A stretch of 64,000 nucleotides of DNA from Streptomyces griseoviridis. Lineage in GTDB: Bacteria; Actinomycetota; Actinomycetes; Streptomycetales; Streptomycetaceae. Below, one piece after another: positions 26,603 to 35,687 of this stretch; within the stretch, counting starts at the first letter, position 1; each line of letters starts with the position of its first letter. The notes beneath the pieces are model-generated. The model did no database searches, was not told where the DNA came from, and saw nothing but the letters and a program-made list of their open reading frames with translations. The stretch is taken from contig BMSM01000008.1 of NCBI GenBank assembly GCA_014649155.1, forward strand, positions 186,001-250,000. The letters run 5' to 3'. The translations under genes and the position numbers were made by a program.

Positions 26603-27996
26603 CCCGGACCCGACCCGAGGGCGGGCCCACCCCGCTCCTCGTCCTGGACGTCGTCGGCCTCACCCCCCGTCTCCTCGACCACATGCCCCACCTCAAGACA
26701 CTGGCCCAGGCCGGCTCCCGCGCCCCGCTGGGCACCGTCCTGCCCGCCGTCACCTGCGCCGCCCAGTCCACCTTCCTCACCGGCACCCTCCCCGCCGAAC
26801 ACGGCATCGTCGGCAACGGCTGGTACTTCCGCGAACTCGGCGACGTCCTGCTCTGGCGCCAGCACAACGGACTCGTCGCCGGCGACAAACTCTGGGACGC
26901 CGCCCGCCGCGTCCACCCCGGCTACACGGTCGCCAACATCTGCTGGTGGTACGCCATGGGCGCCGACACCGACATCACCGTCACCCCCCGCCCCGTCTAC
27001 TACGCCGACGGCCGCAAGGAACCCGACTGCTACACCCGGCCCCCGGCCCTGCACGACGAACTCACCGGCAGACTCGGCACCTTCCCCCTCTTCCACTTCT
27101 GGGGTCCGGGGGCCGACCTGGTCTCCAGCCAGTGGATCATCGACGCCACCCGGCACGTCCTGCACACGCGCCGCCCCGACCTCGCCCTGTGCTACCTCCC
27201 GCACCTCGACTACGACCTCCAGCGCTTCGGCCCCGACGACCCGCGATCCCTGCGGGCGGCCACCGACCTGGACGCGGCGCTGGCCCCGCTTCTGGACGAC
27301 GCCCGCGCCGAGGGCCGTACCGTCGTCGCCCTGTCCGAGTACGGCATCACCCGCGTGGACCGGTCCGTCGACATCAACCGCGCCCTGCGCCGCGCCGGCC
27401 TGCTGGAGGTGCACACGCAAGACGGCATGGAGTACCTCGACACCATGGCCTCCCGGGCCTTCGCGGTCGCCGACCACCAGATCGCCCACGTCTACGTCCG
27501 CCGCCCCGAGGACCTCGCCGCCACCCGCGCCGCCCTCGACGGGCTGCCCGGCATCGAGCGACTCCTCGACGACGAGGGCAAGAAGGCCCACCACCTCGAC
27601 CATCCGCGCGCCGGGGAACTGGTCGCCGTCGCGGAGCCGGATGCCTGGTTCACGTACTACTACTGGCTCGACGACGACCGCGCGCCCGACTTCGCGCAGC
27701 TGGTCGAGATCCACCGCAAACCCGGCTACGACCCGGTCGAGCTGTTCATGGACCCGCTCGACCCCTACGTCAAGGTCAAGGCGGCCACCGCCCTGGCCCG
27801 CAAGAAACTCGGCATGCGCTACCGCATGGCGGTCGTGCCGCTGGACGCCTCACCTGTTCGCGGCAGCCACGGCCGCCTTCCCGCGAGCGACGACGACGGT
27901 CCGCTCCTCATCTGCTCCACCCCCCGCGCCGTCGGTGACCGTGTCGCGGCCACCGATGTCAAGCAACTCCTGCTCCACCTGGCCGGACTTGACTGA
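26599..27996 (+). CDS. eboF: Alkaline-phosphatase-superfamily nucleotide pyrophosphatase/phosphodiesterase, EboF-like
   Basis: The 465-residue protein has the nucleotide pyrophosphatase fold: LLVLDVVGLT (first metal Asp), PAVTCAAQSTFLTGTLPAEHGIVGNGWY near residues 46-73 (Thr nucleophile), YLPHLDYDLQRFG (Asp/His) and VVALSEYGITRVD. The alkaline-phosphatase signature is complete enough to expect activity. A member of this family ends known ebo operons, so the eboF name rests on position as well as family. GTG 26599 overlaps the eboE stop. Confidence 0.85.
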   Translation: MTRTRPEGGPTPLLVLDVVGLTPRLLDHMPHLKTLAQAGSRAPLGTVLPAVTCAAQSTFLTGTLPAEHGIVGNGWYFRELGDVLLWRQHNGLVAGDKLWDAARRVHPGYTVANICWWYAMGADTDITVTPRPVYYADGRKEPDCYTRPPALHDELTGRLGTFPLFHFWGPGADLVSSQWIIDATRHVLHTRRPDLALCYLPHLDYDLQRFGPDDPRSLRAATDLDAALAPLLDDARAEGRTVVALSEYGITRVDRSVDINRALRRAGLLEVHTQDGMEYLDTMASRAFAVADHQIAHVYVRRPEDLAATRAALDGLPGIERLLDDEGKKAHHLDHPRAGELVAVAEPDAWFTYYYWLDDDRAPDFAQLVEIHRKPGYDPVELFMDPLDPYVKVKAATALARKKLGMRYRMAVVPLDASPVRGSHGRLPASDDDGPLLICSTPRAVGDRVAATDVKQLLLHLAGLD

Positions 27997-28119
27997 AGAA
28001 CGGCCGCGTACGCCCCCCCAGTTCCAGCTACCGACAGTGAAGCACGGACCACTGACAATGACCCACCCCGCACCGTCGGGGCAGGTCGGAGAGACCCACG
28101 AGAGACAAGGCAGGCACCC

Positions 28120-29328
28120 GTGACCCCGTTCTCCCGCACATCCGGCACCCCCGCGGCCACCACCGGCACCCCCGACGAGGCCCTGCGCCGCGGCCTCGGT
28201 GTGGGCCGCCGCCGCTTCCTCACCACCTGCACCGCCGTCACGGCCGGCGCCATCGCGGCCCCCGTCTTCGGCGCGGCACCCGCCCACGCCGGCCAGGACC
28301 GGGATGGCGGCCACGAGCCCCACGGCCACGGCCACGGCCACGGCGGTGAGGTCCTGGTCCCCGCGCACAAGCGCGGCATCATCCTCTACACCGTCCGTGA
28401 CGCCACCGCCCGCGACCCGCTCGCCTCCGACCTGCCCTCCGGCTTCCGGGAGGTCTTCAAGCAGCTCGCCCGGCACGGCTACCGGCAGGTCGAGTTCGCC
28501 GGCTACCGCCAGCACGCCAACGCGCTGGGCGGCGCGGACCTGGAGACGGTCCAGGGCGCCCGGCTGCTGCGCTCCTGGCTCGACGACCACGGCCTGCGCG
28601 CCCAGGGCAACCACGGCTTCATCCCGCCGTCCTGGCCGCTGACCAGCGCCGACCTGGACACCTTCAAGAAGCACCTGGAGATCGCCAACATCCTCGGCAT
28701 GGACCACATGGGCACCGGTGGCGACCCCACCGGCAGCTCCTACCGGGCCGACTGGGACATCGCCGCCGACAAGTGGAACGCCATGGGCGCGATCGCCCGG
28801 CGCGAGGGTGTCAAGCTCTACACCCACAACCACGACGCGGCCTACGGCTTCCTGCTGGACGGCGGCCCCCTGGACGACCAGGGCCGGCCCACCCGCAGCT
28901 CCGGCATCCGCAAGCTGGAGTACTTCCTGAAGGTCACCGACCCCCGGTCCGTCTGGCTGGAGATGGACATCTTCTGGGCGCACGTGGCCCAGTACAAGTT
29001 CCACACCTACACCGCCCACGACGGCTCCACCCGGAAGAACGTCTTCGACCCGGCCGGCCTGGTCGCCCGCCACAACAAGCGCTATCCGCTGTTCCACGCC
29101 AAGGACGGCGTCGTCTCCGCCACCAACGGCATGGGGTACGACATGGTGCCCTTCGGCACCGGCGTCATCGACTACACGACGTTCTTCTCCCGCGTCGGAC
29201 TGCGCACCTACCGCAACCCGATGATCGAGGACGACAACTCCCCGAGCGCCACCGACCCCGCCCAGTCACTGCGCGAGGCCAAGATCAGCTACGACAACCT
29301 GGCGGCCCTGCGCAGGCGCCGCCGCTGA
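28120..29328 (+). CDS. Tat-exported sugar phosphate isomerase/epimerase-like protein
   Basis: The 402-residue protein opens with a twin-arginine signal (GRRRFLTTCTAV, hydrophobic stretch, APAHA cleavage region near residue 58). A His/Gly-rich linker (GHEPHGHGHGHGG) follows, then a TIM barrel of the xylose-isomerase-like class, with FAGYRQHANAL, LYTHNHDAAYGF and WLEMDIFWAHVAQY as probable metal-site strands. It is 123 bp after the phosphodiesterase and before a strong terminator, so it may be the last gene of the Ebo-type operon. Its exported location suggests it meets the product outside the membrane. Confidence 0.87.
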   Translation: MTPFSRTSGTPAATTGTPDEALRRGLGVGRRRFLTTCTAVTAGAIAAPVFGAAPAHAGQDRDGGHEPHGHGHGHGGEVLVPAHKRGIILYTVRDATARDPLASDLPSGFREVFKQLARHGYRQVEFAGYRQHANALGGADLETVQGARLLRSWLDDHGLRAQGNHGFIPPSWPLTSADLDTFKKHLEIANILGMDHMGTGGDPTGSSYRADWDIAADKWNAMGAIARREGVKLYTHNHDAAYGFLLDGGPLDDQGRPTRSSGIRKLEYFLKVTDPRSVWLEMDIFWAHVAQYKFHTYTAHDGSTRKNVFDPAGLVARHNKRYPLFHAKDGVVSATNGMGYDMVPFGTGVIDYTTFFSRVGLRTYRNPMIEDDNSPSATDPAQSLREAKISYDNLAALRRRRR

Positions 29329-29337
29329 CCCGCCCAC

Positions 29338-29398
29338 CGCACCGGCACGGGGCGGCTCCTCCCGCACACCGCGGGAGGAGCCGCCCCGTGCCGGTGCG
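29338..29398. terminator. Very strong bidirectional terminator
   Basis: A perfect 28-bp inverted repeat (29338-29365 and 29371-29398) around a 5-nt ACACC loop lies between the convergent exported isomerase and OFA carrier genes. It should end transcripts from both sides. Confidence 0.85.
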
Positions 29399-29408
29399 GG
29401 CGTCCGCT

Positions 29409-30782
29409 TCAGGCCACGGCCCGCCGCCGTCCCGGCTGCCGCAGCAGCAGCGCCAGCGCCGCCGCGGCCATCGACACCCCGCCGGCCAGCGCGTAGGCGC
29501 CGTTGTAGCCCCAGGCCGCGACCACCATGGAGCCCAGCCCGCCGCCGAACAGGCCGCTGATCAGCTTGCCGCTGTACACCAGCCCGTAGTTGGTGGCGTT
29601 GTAGTTCTCCCCGAAGTAGTCCGGCGTGAGCGCGGCGAACAGCGGGTAGAACGCGCCGCCGCCGAACCCGGACAGGAACGCGAAGAACAGGAACAGCCAC
29701 TCGCTCTTGAGGTCACCGGCCCAGATCACGCCGAACTGGGCGAGCCCGAGGACGACGATCACGAACACCAGCGTGGACTTGCGGCCCCACTTGTCCGACA
29801 GCCAGCCCACGACACCCCGGCCGACCCCGTTGATGACCGCCATGAGGCCCATCGAGGACGCGGCGACCAGCGGGCCGAAACCGATCTCCCTGGCGAAGTC
29901 CACCTGGAAGGAGATCCCGAAGATCGACACCCCGGCGGTCATCACGACCGAGATCCACATCAGCGGCAGCATGCCCGTGCGGATCGCCTCCTTGGGCGTG
30001 TACTGCCGTACCGCCGGCGGATTCTTCGCGAGGCTCCCCGTGCTCCCGCCCGTGGACGCCGGCACCGCGACCTCGGCGGGCCACCAGTTCTTCGGCGGGT
30101 CCTTGAAGAAGAACGCGCACCCCAGGACCACGATCAGGATGTAGCAGCCGATCAGGTCCAGGACCCGGTGGTAGTTGGCGGTGTCGAAGCCGTAGTTGAA
30201 GATGAAGATGAACGGCAGCGATCCGTAGGCGAACCCCCCGTTGACGAACCCGGTGCGGGCGCCGCGCCGCTCCGGGAACCACTTGCCGACCATGTTGATG
30301 CAGGTCGCGTAGACCAGCCCGGCACCCAGCCCGCCGACCACGCCGAAGCCCAGGACGGCCAGCAGGACGTTGTCGAGGTGGGACAGGGACAGGAAGCCGA
30401 GCAGACACATGCCGGAGCCCGCGTACATGGCCCGGCGCGCGGTGAGCAGGCCCTTCTCCCGCAGCCAGCCCGCCGGGAAGGCGATGCCGGCCTGGAAGAA
30501 GACCCAGACGCTGAGGATCCAGAAGGTGTTGGACTGCGACCAGCCGTGCGCGCGGGACAGGGTGTCCTCGGCCGAGCCGTAGGCGTACTCGAAGACGCTG
30601 ATGGCCATCATGGCCAGCCATGGCAGGTACACCATCGACTTGCGAGAGTGACCGAGGATGTCCCGGTCGGTCTCGCCGACGCGGTAGACGCGGCCGTGCG
30701 CGTCGGTGACTTCGCGGTAGGAAGGGTCAGCGGCGCCGCGCGCCGCGGGTGAGCGGTCGGCAGCGGTGGGGTCCGCCGTCAT
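29409..30782 (-). CDS. OFA-family MFS transporter, oxalate cluster (distal copy)
   Basis: The 457-residue carrier has 12 predicted spans and OFA motifs: GAGLVYATCINMVGKWFPERRGARTGFVNGG near residues 145-175, FFKDPPKNWWP, and GRGVVGWLSDKWGRKSTLV in the central region. A conserved soluble N-terminal stretch (YREVTDAHGRVYRVGETDRDILG) precedes TM1, as in its neighbour, so the two are tandem relatives. The start is 1 bp after the upstream OFA stop, giving tight coupling. It probably exchanges or imports oxalate or formate for the Oxc/Frc pathway. Confidence 0.92.
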   Translation of the reverse strand: MTADPTAADRSPAARGAADPSYREVTDAHGRVYRVGETDRDILGHSRKSMVYLPWLAMMAISVFEYAYGSAEDTLSRAHGWSQSNTFWILSVWVFFQAGIAFPAGWLREKGLLTARRAMYAGSGMCLLGFLSLSHLDNVLLAVLGFGVVGGLGAGLVYATCINMVGKWFPERRGARTGFVNGGFAYGSLPFIFIFNYGFDTANYHRVLDLIGCYILIVVLGCAFFFKDPPKNWWPAEVAVPASTGGSTGSLAKNPPAVRQYTPKEAIRTGMLPLMWISVVMTAGVSIFGISFQVDFAREIGFGPLVAASSMGLMAVINGVGRGVVGWLSDKWGRKSTLVFVIVVLGLAQFGVIWAGDLKSEWLFLFFAFLSGFGGGAFYPLFAALTPDYFGENYNATNYGLVYSGKLISGLFGGGLGSMVVAAWGYNGAYALAGGVSMAAAALALLLRQPGRRRAVA

Positions 30783-30783
30783 A

Positions 30784-32172
30784 TCAGGCCATCTCCTCGC
30801 CGAGGGGTTGGGGGTTGGGAACGACGCGCTGTGCCTTGGGCCTGCCCGGTGCCCTCAGGAAGAGCGCCAGCACCGCGGAGGCCAGTCCGATCGATCCGGC
30901 CAGGGCGAACGCGCCCTCGTAGTCCCAGGCGCCGACGACGACCGCGCCCATACCGGAACCGACCAGACCGGAGACGAGTTTCGAGCTGTAGACCATGCCG
31001 TAGTTGGTCGCGTTGTTGTTCTCACCGAAGTAGTCCGCCGTCATGGCGGCGAACAGGGGGAAGACCGCGCCGCCTCCGAAGCCCGACACCATCGAGCAGA
31101 ACAGGAAGAACGGCATCACGCCCATCGTCCCGGAGGCCAGCACGCCGAACTGGGCGACGCCCAGCACGACGCAGACGACGATCAGCGTGTTGCGGCGCCC
31201 GTACCGGTCGGAGATCCAGCCGATGACCCCGCGACCGGTGCCGTTGACGATCGCCTTCAGGGACATCGCCGTCGCCACGACGCCGCCCGCGAAACCCATG
31301 TCCTTGCCGAACGGCACCTGGAAGGCGATGCCGAAGATGTTGATGCCGGCCGTGCACAGCAGACAGAACCACATCATCCACAGCACGGGGGTGCGCGCGG
31401 CCTCCCTGGGGGTGTACTGCTTGACCGCCGGCGGGTTCTTCCGCAGCGCCCGGCGGATCTTCGGGTCGTCGGTCTGCTTCAGCGGGTCGACGTGCGCGGG
31501 CCACCAGTTCTTCGGCGGGTCCTTGAAGAACCGGCCCGCCGACGCCACCACCAGGCACAGCCCGACGCCGGCGCAGACCAGCACCGTCTCGTAGTTGCCC
31601 AGGTCCATGTACGAGGTGAACAGGAACACGAACGGCACGGAGCCGTAGGCGAAGCCGCCGTTGACGAAGCCGGTCTTGCCGCCCTTGCGCTCCGGGTACC
31701 ACTTGCCGACCATGTTCACGCACGTCGCGTAGACCAGTCCGGCGCCGATGCCGCTGCACATGCCGAAGCCGAGGTAGGCGACGACCACGTGCGGGGCGTA
31801 GGCGAGGGACACGTAACCCAGCAGGGTGCCGACCGCGCCGACCTGCATCGCGGCCCGCGCGGGGAGCCGGCCGCTCTCCCGCAGGTGCCCGGCCGGCAGG
31901 GCCACGGCCGCCTGGAAGAACACCCAGACGCCCATCAGCCAGAAGATGTGCCCGCTGCTCCACAGATGGGCCTCGTGGAGGGTGTCCTCCGCCGAGGTGA
32001 ACGCGTACTCGGCGGAACTGATGCCCATCATGCCGACCCAGGGCAGGACGACCATCCATGTGCGCGGCCGTCCCATGATGTCGATGTCGGACTCGCCGAT
32101 CCGGTACACCCGGCCGTTGCGGTCCGTCACCTCCCTGCGCGGGACGGAGGTCGAGACGTCGGTGGTTGCCAT
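30784..32172 (-). CDS. OFA-family MFS transporter, oxalate cluster (proximal copy)
   Basis: The 462-residue OFA carrier has the same soluble leader (REVTDRNGRVYRIGESDIDIMG) and GAGLVYATCVNMVGKWYPERKGGKTGFVNGG block as its downstream neighbour. ATG 32172 is chosen because AAGGGG lies 11 nt upstream; an in-frame GTG at 32184 touches that site and is less likely. It lies 122 bp after the acyl-CoA ligase and probably belongs to the oxalate operon or has its own promoter in that gap. Confidence 0.92.
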   Translation of the reverse strand: MATTDVSTSVPRREVTDRNGRVYRIGESDIDIMGRPRTWMVVLPWVGMMGISSAEYAFTSAEDTLHEAHLWSSGHIFWLMGVWVFFQAAVALPAGHLRESGRLPARAAMQVGAVGTLLGYVSLAYAPHVVVAYLGFGMCSGIGAGLVYATCVNMVGKWYPERKGGKTGFVNGGFAYGSVPFVFLFTSYMDLGNYETVLVCAGVGLCLVVASAGRFFKDPPKNWWPAHVDPLKQTDDPKIRRALRKNPPAVKQYTPREAARTPVLWMMWFCLLCTAGINIFGIAFQVPFGKDMGFAGGVVATAMSLKAIVNGTGRGVIGWISDRYGRRNTLIVVCVVLGVAQFGVLASGTMGVMPFFLFCSMVSGFGGGAVFPLFAAMTADYFGENNNATNYGMVYSSKLVSGLVGSGMGAVVVGAWDYEGAFALAGSIGLASAVLALFLRAPGRPKAQRVVPNPQPLGEEMA

Positions 32173-32294
32173 GTCGTGTCGCACCCCTTGCGTTCGAAAG
32201 CTCTGGCCAGCGCCCCCTGTCCAATGCCTTTCGCGTGCGCACGGGTCCCGGGCCGGCCGACGCGCACCGTCGGCCGGCCCCGCGCTGCCTCAGC

Positions 32295-34442
32295 TCATGT
32301 ACCGCCCCCCAGCACGCCCGCCGCCCGCGCCCAGCGGTACTTCGCGCCGAGCACGGCCACCGGCTTCTCGGTCGTGTACGGGTACGCCGCGACCCCCCGC
32401 TCGAAGAGGTACTGGCACGCCTCCTCGACCTCCACGTCGCCCGCGAGGGAGGCCACCACGGGCTTCTCGACGCCCCGCTCGCGGAACTCGGCCACCACGC
32501 GTGCGGTGAGTTCGGCGAAGACCATGGGAGGCGTGACGATGGTGTGCCAGTAGCCGAGGACCAGCGCGTGGACGCGCGGGTCCTCCAGGCCCAGCCGGAT
32601 CGTCGCCTCGTACGTCGACGGAGGCTCGCCGCCGGTGATGTCCACCGGGTTGCCGGCCGCGCCGAACGGCGGGATGAACCGGCGGAAGGCCGCGTCCAGG
32701 TCCGGCGGGATCTCCATCAGTTTCAGCCCGTTGTCCGTCACCGCGTCCGACAGCAGTACCCCGCTGCCCCCGGCCCCGGTGATGATGACGACGTTGTCGC
32801 CGCGCGGCGCGGGCAGCACCGGCAACGCGCGCGCGTACTCCAGCATGTCGTTCAGCCCCGGCGCCCGGATCACCCCGGCCTGCCGCAGGATGTCGTCGTA
32901 CACCGCGTCGTCCCCGGCCAGCGCCCCGGTGTGCGACCCGGCCGCCTTGGCGCCCGCCGCCGTACGGCCCGCCTTGAGCACCACGACCGGCTTCTTCGGC
33001 ACGGTCGCCCGCGCGGCCTCCACGAAGGCCCGGCCGTCCTTGAGGTCCTCCAGGTGCATCGCGATGCACTGGGTGTGCGGGTCCTCGCCGAACCAGGTGA
33101 GCAGGTCGTCCTCGTCCAGGTCCGACTTGTTGCCCAGCCCGACGATCGCCGACACACCCGTCCTGGTGGCGCGGGCGAACCCCAGGATGGCCATCCCGAT
33201 GCCGCCCGACTGACTGGTCAGCGCGACGCCGCCCTTGACGTCGTACGGCGTGCAGAACGTGGCGCACAGGTCCTGCCAGGTCGAGTAGTAGCCGTAGATG
33301 TTCGGGCCGAGCAGCCGGACGCCGTACCGCTCTCCTATGGCGACGATCTCCTCCTGGAGGGCGTGTTCGCCGGTCTCGGCGAAACCGGAGGGGATCAGGA
33401 CCGCGTTGGGTATGCCCTTGCGTCCCACCTCCGTGAGGGCCGCGGCGACGAACCGCGCGGGGATCGCGAAGACCGCGACGTCCACCTCGCCGGGCACGTC
33501 CGTCACGCTCTTGTACGCCTTGCGGCCCAGGATGTCGTCGGCCCTGGGGTTCACCGGGTGGATGTCCCCGGCGAAACCGCCGTCGACCAGGTTGCGCATC
33601 ACCGAGTTGCCGATCTTGCCGGGCTCGTTGGAGGCGCCGATGACGGCGACCGAGCGCGGCTGCATCAGACGGCGCGTCGAGGCGAGGATCTCCTCGCGCG
33701 AGTAACGGCGGCGGGATTCCGCCGGCGCCTCGGAGAGGATCACCCGGATGTCGGCGGCGACGGCGCCGTGGGCCGTGGCGATCACCGGATTGAGGTCCAC
33801 CTCGGCGATCTCGGGGAAGTCCGCGACCAGTTCGGAGACCCGGCGGATCTGCTCGGCCACCGCCCACCGGTCCACGCCCTCCTGTCCGCGCACCCCGCGC
33901 AGCACCGGGGCGGCCCGGATGGAGTCCAGCATGGACAGCGCCTCGTCGGGGCCGACCGGCGCCAGCCGGAACGTGACGTCCTCGAGGACCTCCACCAGCA
34001 CCCCGCCGAGCCCGAACGCCACCACCTTCCCGAACGTCGGGTCGGTCACCGCACCGACGATGACCTCCTGGCCCTCCGGCAGCAGTTCCTGCACCTGTAC
34101 GCCGTGGATGCGGGCGTCGGCGTCGTACGCGCGGGCGTTCTCGATGATCCGGTGGAACGCGGCGCGGACGTCGGCGGCGCCCTCGACGCCGACGACCACA
34201 CCGCCCGCGTCGGTCTTGTGCAGGATGTCCGGCGAGACGATCTTCATCACGACGGGGCCGGCGAAGCGTGCCGCGCAGGCCACCGCCCCGTCCACGTCGG
34301 TCGCCAGTTCCTCGCCGGGTACGGCGATCCCGTACGCGTCCGCGACCACCTTGCCCTCGGGCGCGGTGAGCGCGGTGCGCCCCTCGGCGCGCACGGCGTC
34401 CAGCAGCGCCCGCACCCGCGCGGTCCGGTCCTCGGCCCTCAC
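32295..34442 (-). CDS. Acyl-CoA synthetase, NDP-forming (acetate--CoA ligase family)
   Basis: The 715-residue fused enzyme has an ATP-grasp domain first (about 1-230, GPVVMKIVSPDILHKTDAGG), then CoA-binding (about 245-370, SVAVIGASNEPGKIGNSVMRNL) and ligase-CoA domains. The phosphohistidine region AGSHTGALAGDD is at about residues 480-491. Known members convert acyl-CoA plus ADP to acid plus ATP, or the reverse. Sitting 1 bp after frc, it may recover ATP from, or prime, the CoA pool used for oxalate. The exact acyl group cannot be read from sequence. Confidence 0.9.
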   Translation of the reverse strand: MRAEDRTARVRALLDAVRAEGRTALTAPEGKVVADAYGIAVPGEELATDVDGAVACAARFAGPVVMKIVSPDILHKTDAGGVVVGVEGAADVRAAFHRIIENARAYDADARIHGVQVQELLPEGQEVIVGAVTDPTFGKVVAFGLGGVLVEVLEDVTFRLAPVGPDEALSMLDSIRAAPVLRGVRGQEGVDRWAVAEQIRRVSELVADFPEIAEVDLNPVIATAHGAVAADIRVILSEAPAESRRRYSREEILASTRRLMQPRSVAVIGASNEPGKIGNSVMRNLVDGGFAGDIHPVNPRADDILGRKAYKSVTDVPGEVDVAVFAIPARFVAAALTEVGRKGIPNAVLIPSGFAETGEHALQEEIVAIGERYGVRLLGPNIYGYYSTWQDLCATFCTPYDVKGGVALTSQSGGIGMAILGFARATRTGVSAIVGLGNKSDLDEDDLLTWFGEDPHTQCIAMHLEDLKDGRAFVEAARATVPKKPVVVLKAGRTAAGAKAAGSHTGALAGDDAVYDDILRQAGVIRAPGLNDMLEYARALPVLPAPRGDNVVIITGAGGSGVLLSDAVTDNGLKLMEIPPDLDAAFRRFIPPFGAAGNPVDITGGEPPSTYEATIRLGLEDPRVHALVLGYWHTIVTPPMVFAELTARVVAEFRERGVEKPVVASLAGDVEVEEACQYLFERGVAAYPYTTEKPVAVLGAKYRWARAAGVLGGGT

Positions 34443-34443
34443 C

Positions 34444-35676
34444 TCAGATCACCCCGTCCGACTTCAGCAGGCGCAGTTCCTCGTCGCCGAGGCCCAGCTC
34501 GCCGACGTAGACCTCTTCGTTGTGCTCGCCGAGCAGCGGGGAGCTGCTGACCTCCACGGGGGAGTCGGAGAGCTTGAGCGGGCTGCCGACGGTGACGAAC
34601 TCGCCGCGCTCGGGGTGGGGGACGCGGACCACCATCTCGTTGTCGGCCAGCGACCGGTCCTCGATGATCTCCTTGGTGGACAGGATCGGCCCGCACGGGA
34701 TGTTGTGCGCGTTCAGCCGCTCCAGCACCTCCCACTTGGGCAGGGTGGAGGACCACTCCTCGATCAGCTGGAACATCTTGTTCAGCTTCGGCAGCCGGGC
34801 CGCCGGGGTCGCCCACTCGGGGTCGTCGGCCAGTTCCGGCCGGCCGATCAGTTCGGTGATCGGCTGCCAGCCGACCGGCTGCACGATGACGTACACGTAG
34901 TCGTTCGGGCCGCCCGGCGCGCACTTCACGGCCCAGCCGGGCTGGCCGCCGCCGGACGCGTTGCCGGAGCGGGGAACCTCGTCTTTGAAGTCCTCGTTGG
35001 GATATTCGGCGAGTGGACCATGGGTCAGGCGCTGCTGGTCGCGCAGCTTCACCCGGCAGAGGTTGAGCACCGCGTGCTGCATGGCCACGTTCACCCGCTG
35101 CCCGCGCCCGGTGCGCTCCCGCTGGTACAGCGCCGCGAGGATGCCCGCCACGGCGTGGACGCCCGTGCCCGAGTCCCCGATCTGGGCCCCCGTCGCCAGC
35201 GGCGGCCCGTCCTCGAACCCGGTGGTGGACATCGATCCGCCCATGGCCTGCGCGACGACCTCGTACGCCTTGAAGCCGGTGTAGGGGCCGTCGCCGAACC
35301 CCTTGATGGAGGCGTAGACGATCCGGGGATTGATCTCCTTGATCCGGTCCCAGGCGAACCCCATCCGGTCCACCGCGCCCGGCCCGAAGTTCTCGACCAT
35401 GACGTCCGAGCGCCGGATCAGCTCGGTGAGGATCTCCTTGCCGCGCTCGGTCTTGGTGTTGAGGGTGATGCTCCGCTTGTTGCAGTTGAGCATCGTGAAG
35501 TAGAGGGAGTCGACCTCCGGCAGGTCCCGCAACTGCCTGCGGGTGATGTCGCCGGTCGGTGCCTCCAGTTTGACGACGTCCGCGCCGAGCCAGGCGAGCA
35601 GCTGGGTCGCGGAGGGACCGGACTGGACGTGCGTCATGTCCAGGACGCGGATGCCCTCAAGAGCCTTCGCTGTCAC
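34444..35676 (-). CDS. frc: Formyl-CoA:oxalate CoA-transferase
   Basis: The 410-residue class III CoA-transferase keeps the catalytic Asp168 in IGDSGTG, equivalent to Asp169 of the Oxalobacter enzyme as I recall it. It also has the Gly-rich loop SGGGQPGW near residues 240-247. VRVLDMTHVQSGPSATQLLAWLGADVVKLE is the expected opening. It moves CoA from formyl-CoA to oxalate to give oxalyl-CoA and formate. GTG 35676 has AGGTGA at a good distance. It lies 11 bp after oxc and 1 bp before the ligase. Confidence 0.96.
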   Translation of the reverse strand: MTAKALEGIRVLDMTHVQSGPSATQLLAWLGADVVKLEAPTGDITRRQLRDLPEVDSLYFTMLNCNKRSITLNTKTERGKEILTELIRRSDVMVENFGPGAVDRMGFAWDRIKEINPRIVYASIKGFGDGPYTGFKAYEVVAQAMGGSMSTTGFEDGPPLATGAQIGDSGTGVHAVAGILAALYQRERTGRGQRVNVAMQHAVLNLCRVKLRDQQRLTHGPLAEYPNEDFKDEVPRSGNASGGGQPGWAVKCAPGGPNDYVYVIVQPVGWQPITELIGRPELADDPEWATPAARLPKLNKMFQLIEEWSSTLPKWEVLERLNAHNIPCGPILSTKEIIEDRSLADNEMVVRVPHPERGEFVTVGSPLKLSDSPVEVSSSPLLGEHNEEVYVGELGLGDEELRLLKSDGVI

Positions 35677-35687
35677 GGGCGATCACC

